DNA of 64,000 nt from Mesostigma viride (lineage: Eukaryota > Streptophyta > Mesostigmatophyceae > Mesostigmatales > Mesostigmataceae). The position numbers were made by a program, and so were the translations under genes. This document shows, in pieces, positions 56,841 to 64,000 of the stretch. How positions within the stretch are numbered: position 1 is the stretch's first letter; the number at the start of each line of letters is the position of its first letter. The notes beneath the pieces were generated by a model. It worked only from the letters and a program-made list of their open reading frames with translations. It searched no databases and had not been told where the DNA came from. The stretch lies in assembly GCA_009746045.1 (NCBI GenBank), contig RPFO01000264.1:60001-124000 (forward strand). The letters run 5' to 3'.

Positions 56841-58194
56841 ATGCCTCGTGGCAAACCGGGCGACGGCGACAAGGGCGAGGAGGGGGCACCGGCTGGAGAG
56901 AGCCAGGAGCCTGGGAAGGGCAAGGAGGCGCTGGTGGGAGAGGCGATCCCAGCCAGCGACGGCGATGGGGGAAAGCGACCAGGGAGCAAGAGGCGACACG
57001 AAGACTCGGTGGAGGAGGCGCGCAAGGCGCGGGCGCTGGGGGCATCTGATGCAATAACGGTGGCGAATGGGCAACCTGCCGTGGAGAAGCGTAAGAGGGA
57101 CCCCTCTGCTGACGGCAATGGTAAGAGGCCTCATGTGGATGTGCTCTCCCCTGTGCCTGCTGGACCAAGTGGTGCTGTTGTTGTGACACCCGCTGTGGTG
57201 GAGCCAGTGAAGGCGCTGCCAGGGTCGAGACCTCACATGAGTGCTGTCACTGTTATGAATGGACAAAAGCCTCTTAACCCACCACTAGCACAGGAAGCTT
57301 TGGACAAGTGGCTAGAGGACATGGAGCTTGTTGTGTTCTCCGTGGACCCCACTGTCAACCTAGTGCAAGTGTTTCACTCGTCCACGTGCAACAGGGACTC
57401 GTCAGAGCGTGTCAGGGAGAAGGCTAGGACTGCTGTCAAGGATAAGCTAACCTGGGCACAGTTCCTGGATGGGTTGAGGGAGGAGTTCTCTGACAAGGTT
57501 CTCAACCTCACCAACTACTACAAGCATCAGTATGACACCTTTGAGATAGTGGGCCCTGTGGCAGAGGAATGGGCTAGGCTCAACCGTATCAGACAAGGGG
57601 GCCAAGTATGGCTTCCTGGTCACAGATAGGGCCTTGGCAGACTATTTCCTGGACCGTATGGGTTTGAGTGTGGATGGGAGGAACGGTGCCCGCATGTTTC
57701 TTAACCAGACTGATGGCTCCTTGCGTGCTCTGGAGCTTGTAATCCTCAGCATAAGGAAGCCAGATCCTGCCTGCAAGGCTATCCAGTCCCATGGCAGCAA
57801 TGCCACCTCCGCTGTGCAGGGCCAAGGTGATGTCCCCGGGTACCCAGCCCGTGATGGGGCAAGGCCCAACAAGCGTAAGCGCTTCAGGCGCCAGAGGCAG
57901 GGGCTCAGGGTGGCAAGGGTGCAGGTCCCCAAGGAGGGGTTGGGGGCCAGCAAGCTGGTGGTCAGCAGGGTAAGGGTGGCCAAGGGCAAGGCAAGGGCCA
58001 AGCTCAAGGCAACCAGGGCAAGCAGGGTGGGCAGCCTCAGGGAGGCCAGGGGAAGCCTGGCAAGGGTGGGGCTGGGTCTGGGAAGAAGGGTGGAGCATGT
58101 TTTGTGTGTGGCAAGGAAGGTCACTGGCGTCGTGAGTGTCCTGACAGGAAGGCCAAGCCTGCTGGGGCAGGAGGCCAGTCTGGGCAGCAGTGAC
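56841..58194 (+). pseudogene. Copia-2 gag (fossil)
   Basis: It starts MPRGKPGDGDKGEEGA and is about 90 percent similar by eye to 33883-35238. It has a capsid-like helical part and a CX2CX4HX4C zinc knuckle at 58098-58139. It is broken. Confidence 0.75.
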
Positions 58195-58241
58195 TAGCTA
58201 CATCATCCCCTGTAAATAGTCAATCACCCCTTGGGGAAGGT

Positions 58242-59771
58242 GTGCTGGATGTACATAAGGACGGGGGTGTGCCCCTTGTGCAGCACCAAGGGTGTAAAGA
58301 TGTTGTTCTTCCACTGGATTGCAATAACAATGCTGCAGCTGAATTCCCTATGCCTCATGCAGGTGGTGGGTCTCCAGCAGGTGCTGGCCTGGAGGGCCAA
58401 GGGACCTTGCTGGAAGGGCCTGGAGCGGTCCAGGGTGCAGGACCTGACTTGGGGCGTCAGGACGGCCTGCAGGGAAGCCCTGGAACCTCAGGAGTGGATC
58501 ATGTGTCCCCACACACGGTTCAGACGTCTCGCCAGGTCAGTACTGAGAGAGTGCTGAGCTATGCTGAGGCTGGCCATAGGTTGCATCACATGTTTGGGCA
58601 TTCTGGGCAGGCAGCAATGTTTGCTTGGAAGCTAGGTAGGGAGCCTTTGTGGGAGGCTTGCCAGGCTGCTGCTGAGAACTGTGGTTGCCAGGAGAATGCT
58701 GTTCACCCACCTCAGTCCCATGCTAGGGAGCCTGCTAGGGAGCGTGGCGACATCCAGATGGATATCCAGCATATCAGGGGCTTGTATATATTGGTGGGGG
58801 TGGACAGGTTCAGCAGATACAGGCTGATAGACGTTCTGCCTGGTATGCAGGAGCACCACTTGTTGTTGGGTATGAAGGCCCTGATCCCAGGCTTTGGGGT
58901 GTGCAAGAGTGTGCAGGCAGACTTGCAGTTTGACTGTTTGCTCAAGCATCAGGACCAGCTGCCTTGTAAGCTGGTAGTAGTCCCCAGGGAGAGTCATGGG
59001 CAGCAAGGGGCTGTAGAGAGATCCATACGTGAAGTGAAGACAGTGGTGCTAGCAGCAGAGTCAGTGCCACTTGTGGCATCTGCCTTAGAGAGGGCAGCCT
59101 GGTGTAAGGGGATAGAAGAGCAGCTGAACCACAGGGTTAACTATTACTTTGATGGTGTGGCTGTCTCTCCCCTGGCCCTGCAGTATAGCTTGTTGCCTGA
59201 GAACGTGGTGCAGGCCAGTCTTAGGAAGGCAGATAGGTTATTTGCCCAGCTGAGACGTAAGGACAAGAACTGGAATGTGCTGAGGCCTCAGGTGGGGCTG
59301 AAGGTCAGGATGTGGAAGGAACCATCTATTCCAGGCAAGCGGGGGAAGTGGCAGGATGGGGTTGTCACTCGTGTGGAGGAAGCTAACAGATCTTGCCTGG
59401 TGGCTTTGGAAAAGGATCCAAGGCACGTGTACAGGTTGTCCTGGGCTCATGTCAAGGAAGAAGGCCACATGCAATCTGGCCTGCAGACGGGCCAGGCCCT
59501 CCCAGCTGGGTTGAGGAGCCAGGCCAGAGCCAGGCAGCAGCAGCTAACAATCCTCTGGTGGTGGATGATGGTCTGTCCCTGCTGGAAGATGACGAGCAGG
59601 AGGAGGCTGCTGAAGCAACTGTCACAAGGCCAGAGGGGACGGGGCAGCCACCTAAGGCCCGGGGGCCTCTCATGGCGGACGTCATCCGAGCACTCATGCG
59701 CAGCAAACATGATCCCAAGGTATCCAAGCTCACGGGGTGGGGGTCGTGCTGGGCAGCTACAATGGAGGTAG
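58242..59771 (+). CDS. Copia-2 integrase region
   Basis: An open frame of about 509 residues. A low-complexity Gly-rich start leads to the pre-integrase zinc-like part (GHRLHHMFGHSGQAAMFAWKLG). The integrase core follows: DIQMDIQHIRGLYILVGVDR, VQADLQFDCLL and SHGQQGAVERSIREVK, with D, D and E in the expected order. A basic C-terminal tail ends the domain (VRMWKEPSIPGKRGKWQDGVV). Integrase inserts the cDNA into the genome. The next ORF, with protease-like and RT domains, overlaps its end from 59393. Confidence 0.8.
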   Translation: MLDVHKDGGVPLVQHQGCKDVVLPLDCNNNAAAEFPMPHAGGGSPAGAGLEGQGTLLEGPGAVQGAGPDLGRQDGLQGSPGTSGVDHVSPHTVQTSRQVSTERVLSYAEAGHRLHHMFGHSGQAAMFAWKLGREPLWEACQAAAENCGCQENAVHPPQSHAREPARERGDIQMDIQHIRGLYILVGVDRFSRYRLIDVLPGMQEHHLLLGMKALIPGFGVCKSVQADLQFDCLLKHQDQLPCKLVVVPRESHGQQGAVERSIREVKTVVLAAESVPLVASALERAAWCKGIEEQLNHRVNYYFDGVAVSPLALQYSLLPENVVQASLRKADRLFAQLRRKDKNWNVLRPQVGLKVRMWKEPSIPGKRGKWQDGVVTRVEEANRSCLVALEKDPRHVYRLSWAHVKEEGHMQSGLQTGQALPAGLRSQARARQQQLTILWWWMMVCPCWKMTSRRRLLKQLSQGQRGRGSHLRPGGLSWRTSSEHSCAANMIPRYPSSRGGGRAGQLQWR

Positions 59772-61765
59772 ATACCAACTCACAGGTGTCTGTCATCAGG
59801 GAAGAGGATGCTGTAGGCTTACAGATGTCCCATCCCAGTTGCCTTGCTGTGTCTGATTTCTCAGGAAAGGTGTCCATGAAGATCCTTGGGGAAGTGAGTG
59901 TGCCTATCTTAGGGGTGCCCACCACGTTCTGTGTGGTAGAGGGCTATCAGGGGCCTGCCATTCTGGGTCAGAACTTCTTGTGCATGCCAGGGGTTACTTT
60001 GACCTCTGATGAGTTGGCACTAGAAGGCAGGGGCAGCCTCCCCCTTGAAAGATATCACTATTCCCAGGGTCTTGCAGTGGCGGTCAAGGCTGTTAGGAGT
60101 CAGCCAGCTGAGGGTCCTCAAGGTCAGGAGCCCATAGCTGAGGACCTGTTGATAATCCCAACCACCTTTGATCCACGGCAGTTAGGGGTAAACAGGTACC
60201 AGATAGCTGCTCACAGTCCTATTCCCTGGCGCCAGCTAGTCGAGATGATGCAAAGCCCCAAGATGGCTAAGGCATGGACTCTTGGCTTTGTTGCTTCTGG
60301 GCATGAGTGGATAGTTTCCAACTGTGCAGAACCTGTGGATGAGCTGCCAGAAGTTCACCAGCTGCTCAGATTGATGTTTGTCCTCAAGCTCAAGGAGGTA
60401 GATGGTGTCCAGGTGCCACATGTCAGACCAGTTGTAACCGAGTATCATGGCACTGGCCAGTTGTTAGATGAGGAGCTCTATACTCCAGGGATGCTGCATG
60501 ACACGTGGAGGATTCTGCTGTGTATATTTCTGTCTTTTCTGGTTAAGGGTGTGCCCTATAGCTCTGTGCTGATTGATTTCAAGAGGGCTTTTCTCAAGGG
60601 TGACCAAGATCAGGCTAGGCAGACTTGGAGAGATATCCCTCCTTTCTTTGTGACTGTACCTGCTGTATGGAGAGCAGAGATAAAGGCCAGGTACCTGAGA
60701 ATTCTGAAAGGGTTGGAAGGTCTCAGGTCCAGTCCCATTATCTGGAGAAAGAGCCTAGAGAAATTCTTGAAGAATACTTGTGGGTTTTCTGTGTCTCCAG
60801 TGGATCCCTGTTTGTTCCAAGGGTCCCACAATGGCCTTCCTGTCTTTGCCTCACTGCATGGTGATGACCTGCATCTCATAGGTCCACCAGACTGGGTTGA
60901 GGCTGTCTTGGCTAAGATCCAGAAGCGGTTTGAGCTGGGTAAGATACAGCACATGGTGGAGAATGAGCCTATGGTCTTCTGTGGCATGCAGGCTACGTTG
61001 TTCCAAGCCAAGGGCTCGTGGTTCATCAGGATGGAGGGTGGTAAGGACTACCCACAGCAGATTGTAGATGCATTGCAGGAGCCCATCACGCAGGCTAGGT
61101 GTGCTACCATCAGGGGCATGCTGGCATGGCTTGCAAGTATATGTGCCCCTGACTTGCTGGTTTTGAGTCGACTTACTGATTCCCAGCTGGTTGAGGTGGG
61201 TGCTGAGAGTGTGGTGCAGGCTGTCATGATGTCTCCCCCTCTCATACTGGGTCCTGTGGATTTGTACAAGCCCCTTGACATGGTTCTCTATGTGGACAGT
61301 TCTATGGATAATAGGAAGGTCACAGAGGTCAGGGGCAGGGCAGCAGCATTAGTTACCCTGGAGCAAGATCACACCTCACTTGTTACCTGGTACAGTCGGT
61401 TGCAGAACAGGGTTACACCCAGCAGTGATATTGCTGAGTGCAGGGCAATCTGTGAAGGGCTGCATACTGCTCTTTACTTGAGGGAGCTCTTCTACCAGCT
61501 ATGTCAAGTGGCTTCCTGTAGGTTGCAGCTGCACACACTGGTGAGGACTGATAGCATGGGCATGGTGCAATTTGTGCACAGGCAGCTGGCCAGGAGCAGG
61601 GACCTTGACTACTTGTTGCTCAAGGAGATGTCCTACCTAGCTCACATTGAACATGTGCCTGGTGTGGACAACCCTGCAGATGCCCTCACCAAGCTGGAGG
61701 AGAAGGCGGAGAGGCAGTACCCCCTGCTCCGTGGGCTCATGGACCCCTTACACGGGCGGCCATAG
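59393..61765 (+). CDS. Copia-2 protease-like, RT and RNase H ORF
   Basis: After an overlap with the integrase frame, a retropepsin-like part (MEVDTNSQVSVI near 59765, PAILGQNFL near 59960) leads to Copia-type RT. This holds LIDFKRAFLKG (motif A), ASLHGDDLHLIG (catalytic DD, about 60856-60867) and FCGMQATLF. RNase H follows with VDSSMDNR, SSDIAECRAI, VRTDSMGMV and NPADALTK at 61674-61695. The frame is open from end to end. Position of the protease-like part after integrase matches Copia-1. Confidence 0.85.
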   Translation: MPGGFGKGSKARVQVVLGSCQGRRPHAIWPADGPGPPSWVEEPGQSQAAAANNPLVVDDGLSLLEDDEQEEAAEATVTRPEGTGQPPKARGPLMADVIRALMRSKHDPKVSKLTGWGSCWAATMEVDTNSQVSVIREEDAVGLQMSHPSCLAVSDFSGKVSMKILGEVSVPILGVPTTFCVVEGYQGPAILGQNFLCMPGVTLTSDELALEGRGSLPLERYHYSQGLAVAVKAVRSQPAEGPQGQEPIAEDLLIIPTTFDPRQLGVNRYQIAAHSPIPWRQLVEMMQSPKMAKAWTLGFVASGHEWIVSNCAEPVDELPEVHQLLRLMFVLKLKEVDGVQVPHVRPVVTEYHGTGQLLDEELYTPGMLHDTWRILLCIFLSFLVKGVPYSSVLIDFKRAFLKGDQDQARQTWRDIPPFFVTVPAVWRAEIKARYLRILKGLEGLRSSPIIWRKSLEKFLKNTCGFSVSPVDPCLFQGSHNGLPVFASLHGDDLHLIGPPDWVEAVLAKIQKRFELGKIQHMVENEPMVFCGMQATLFQAKGSWFIRMEGGKDYPQQIVDALQEPITQARCATIRGMLAWLASICAPDLLVLSRLTDSQLVEVGAESVVQAVMMSPPLILGPVDLYKPLDMVLYVDSSMDNRKVTEVRGRAAALVTLEQDHTSLVTWYSRLQNRVTPSSDIAECRAICEGLHTALYLRELFYQLCQVASCRLQLHTLVRTDSMGMVQFVHRQLARSRDLDYLLLKEMSYLAHIEHVPGVDNPADALTKLEEKAERQYPLLRGLMDPLHGRP

Positions 61766-62776
61766 AGACCAGGCCTTGCTTCAGCTTGGGTGTCCCCAGT
61801 GGGCTGCTTGACCAAAGTACCAAGTGGTGACTGGTGCTTACTGGTTGACAGCCGGTCCTTCAGGGTTAGGTACACCCTCCTGGACAGGAGTTGGTGTGGA
61901 ATGTCACTCCTACCAGCTGAGAATCATGCCTGGCCCTCCCCATGGGGTTCAGAAGAGTCGCCAGGACTTAAGTCGACGCCTTTGGCCTCAAACAGTTAGG
62001 CCATGCAAGGGCAACCCGAATGTTGGTTCTTACAGGTTGCTGTATATATGTTTTCTAGTGCTTGTTTCCAACCTGTTGCTAATAAAGAACCTGGTTGTGT
62101 GACCATGTGGAACATGGTTGCCAGGGAGCCACATTCTGGGTTATATATTGCTTGAATAAAACATAACCATGTCATGTCATTCTCATGTTGTTCTCATGGT
62201 TGTAATGTTTCTCTTGTGTAAAGTTCCAGGTCATCTATAAACCTGGAGGTTGGGGTGGGGTTCAATTCCCCAGCAGAGCCACAGCCTGGCATGAGTGATT
62301 CCTGGGCTTAACACCCAGTGAAGACATGGGCTCCCCAATAAGGCAGTATTTGTAAGGTGCTACCTGAGTCTCTTTGAGCATAAAAGGGAAAGGCTGGCCA
62401 AGGCGGGCGCCATAAGAACGGGCGCCTGTGATAACTGTGAAAGATCAGGAACTCACAATAATACGTTCTTGGCATCCTTTAATCCCAGCCATTGGACTAG
62501 GTAATGTGCCTTGACTTTAATCTAACACCAAGTTCCCAAGGAAAGGTTGGGAGCTGACCAAGGGGTCAGGGGATAACCTGGGGTGACCTCTGATTCACTG
62601 GCCAGTACACCTAGCCTGGTCCAAGGGCGTATATGTTGTTTCCCAAAAGGAGGCAGGACCCTGGGCCCTATCAGGTCTGATCAACCCCAAGGGACCAAGC
62701 GGTCTGTGGCTGAGTGGGCACAAGCAAGGTTAGGCTTGTTTCAAGCTGGTCCAGCTCCAAAAGAAGAAAGGGTTGG
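61766..62776 (+). other. Copia-2 3' untranslated region and polypurine tract
   Basis: One kilobase without coding sequence. A stretch near 62436-62476 (TGTGAAAGATCAGGAACTCAC) resembles the last 50 bases of the LTR. The polypurine tract AAAAGAAGAAAGGG lies at 62759-62772, just before the 3' LTR. Confidence 0.6.
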
Positions 62777-63421
62777 AGTTAGCATTTTGGGCAACCAATA
62801 TGCTAAGTGGATGCAGTTTGGAAAGACCTTTCCAACGCCGTGCTGACCGCCTGAAACAGACAAGGGACGAGAAAGATATCAAGTCCCGAAGTCCTAGCCG
62901 TCCGTGGCCGACTAGGGTGCAGTCCTCTGGTGTAGTGGACAGGACACGTGGCAGGCCGTGCCTGCACAGGCTTAGCCTGTCTATCACGTGACTGTGGTCC
63001 ACGTAGACCAGGAGGAGCAGCAGCCTGCAACTAGTAGGGTACCGGAGCTGGCACAGGGCTGCAAGGATACTAGGCCTTGCAGGCTTGTGACAGGTCCTGT
63101 ACTTCCTAGGTTGCAGAGTCTAGGCAAATCCAGTTCGTCCTGGCTCTGCACTGATGCCAGTGGACGTTGAGGATTTGCTTGCACGCCTGCACGTGCCTCG
63201 TCACACCGATGGGAACGAGGAACAACGCAAAGGATATAGCTTGGTCATGGGGGATGACCAGCTATCTCGGAAAGCACGAACCGTGGGTGCCACCTTGGTC
63301 GTGGAAGTGCCCATTGTGGTCGTGGCCTGGTGAACAGATTTAAGGTTGCTGCCTTGCAACATTGGCTAAGACGCGCTGTGAAAGATCAAGAGCTCACATA
63401 CGTTGAGAGCTCTTTCTAACT
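62777..63421 (+). repeat. Copia-2 3' LTR
   Basis: 645 bp, about four differences from the 5' LTR, followed by the target duplication GACGG. Confidence 0.9.
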
Positions 63422-63426
63422 GACGG

Positions 63427-63493
63427 ACCCTGCGGCCTCGCCACTTGGCGTATCTGTGTGTTCGCCCGTGCGGCTCCGTGTACCGGAAGCCAT
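63427..63493 (-). CDS. Copia-1 gag, first codons
   Basis: It starts MASGTRSRTGEH, matching the start of gag in the related copy at 27961. It lies right of the nested Copia-2 and is followed on the - strand side by its target duplication. Confidence 0.8.
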
Positions 63494-63512
63494 CGGGATT
63501 TTTATGAATACA

Positions 63513-63857
63513 AGTTAAAGCCCGACCGGCTCAGCTATGGCGGTCGGTCACGTTGAGCTTGGGATAAGGTGAACACAGAGAACTACTGTCGGAGCTGGCC
63601 CACCACTGGTTTATGTCTTAGCCAGCAAACCCTATCCGGTTAGCCGTAACCGTGGGACAAGCTAGCCGTCCGTACTGACCCGGATAAGGCCCCGGACTGG
63701 GGCCTAGGTGGCGCCGGCCCTAGGCGCCGCCCTTAGACCGGTCGCCCGCATCGGACCGCCGGATTATAGCCGGCGGCTGAGCGGACGCTAGCGGATGGCG
63801 TGCGGACGGACATGGGGAACTCAGAGCCAGATCCTAGGGCTCTAGAGTTACTCAACT
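63513..63857 (-). repeat. Copia-1 5' LTR
   Basis: 345 bp, identical by eye to 49210-49554, followed on the right by the target duplication GATGC. Confidence 0.9.
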
Positions 63858-63862
63858 GATGC

Positions 63863-64000
63863 TCCTCTTGAAGTCTCCAACATGGTCATGTTTGGAATTT
63901 TTTTGATCATATTTACAATATATGAAAAGAGACAACAAACGTGGAAGCATGGCACGCCGAGGCCGATAATATATGTGTGAAATATGAAAAGAGACAACAT
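63863..64000 (+). other. Right edge, AT-rich flank of Copia-1
   Basis: No gene. ATATGAAAAGAGACAACA occurs twice (63931 and 63983), a short direct repeat. Confidence 0.5.

Larger units (their letters stand above)
54934..63421 (+). mobile_element. Copia-2: LTR retroelement, Copia-like, nested in Copia-1 gag
   Basis: LTRs of 645 bp (54934-55578 and 62777-63421) differ by about four bases by eye; the target duplication GACGG lies at 54929-54933 and 63422-63426. Order: LTR, extra ORF, gag, integrase, protease-like, RT, RNase H, 3' UTR, polypurine tract, LTR. It is 8.5 kb long and recent, but later than Copia-1 since it sits inside it. The coding region is in several frames and seems to carry about three breaks, so this copy is probably not active. 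Confidence 0.9.
49210..63857 (-). mobile_element. Copia-1: LTR retroelement, Copia-like, split by Copia-2
   Basis: Two 345-bp LTRs (49210-49554 and 63513-63857) look identical by eye, and the target duplication GATGC lies at 49205-49209 and 63858-63862. On the - strand the order is LTR, gag, integrase, protease-like, RT, RNase H, LTR. Without the nested Copia-2 and its TSD the element is about 6.2 kb. Apart from the nested insertion the coding region looks nearly whole, and LTR identity makes it very young. RNase H ends with ADALTK, the Copia-type signature. Confidence 0.9.

Overview
The window looks like repeat-dense nuclear DNA of a green alga (Chlorophyta). The reasons are GC-rich coding DNA, short GT-AG (one probably GC-AG) introns, intronic minisatellites, and a mix of endonuclease-type and restriction-endonuclease-type LINEs with Copia-like and Ty3-like LTR elements. 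This assignment is an inference; there is no rRNA or other marker gene in view. No real tRNA gene, rRNA gene or CRISPR array was found.

Region 1 (1-9.7 kb) holds a host gene on the + strand: an AT-hook plus bromodomain protein in five phase-compatible exons (481-1362, 2023-2152, 7445-7560, 8132-8239, probably 9161-9433). Its introns are unusual. The 5' splice site of exon 2 opens a 31-bp minisatellite of about 154 units, each repeating a GTGAGT donor and a TGTGCAG acceptor-like site. The 3' splice site of the same exon is triplicated just upstream, and the end of exon 4 is partly duplicated in the next intron.

Region 2 (9.7-22.6 kb) holds two 251-bp tRNA-like SINE copies flanking a LINE (ORF1 intact; ORF2 with EEP endonuclease and RT but frameshifted), a second LINE ORF1 remnant on the - strand, and a 1.6-kb tandem duplication next to a CATCC-type satellite.

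Region 3 (22.6-35.25 kb) is a nest of retroelement fossils: a gag/RT remnant holding a young non-coding LTR element (TSD GAGGC), then the 5' part of a Copia-like element, the 3' part of a Ty3-like element and the 5' part of a second Copia-like family, each breaking exactly at an LTR end.

Region 4 (35.25-45.6 kb) is the most novel-looking part. It has two divergent genes sharing a 1.2-kb repeat-rich intergenic region. The - strand gene has a PHD-like cysteine cluster, a perfect (CAG)48 polyglutamine tract and a stop-free 423-nt candidate intron. The + strand gene has a DDE-like core with a GHTHxDxDQ motif and is interrupted in its Gly/Ala repeat by an 885-bp composite fold-back element (TSD GTCGA).

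Region 5 (45.6-64 kb) holds a 5'-truncated LINE end with a restriction-like endonuclease, a spacer with a 126-bp exact direct repeat, and a Copia-like element on the - strand (Copia-1, 49210-63857, TSD GATGC, LTRs identical by eye) split by a second Copia-like element on the + strand (Copia-2, 54934-63421, TSD GACGG). Both families have AGTT...AACT LTR ends, and both seem to carry the protease-like domain after the integrase.
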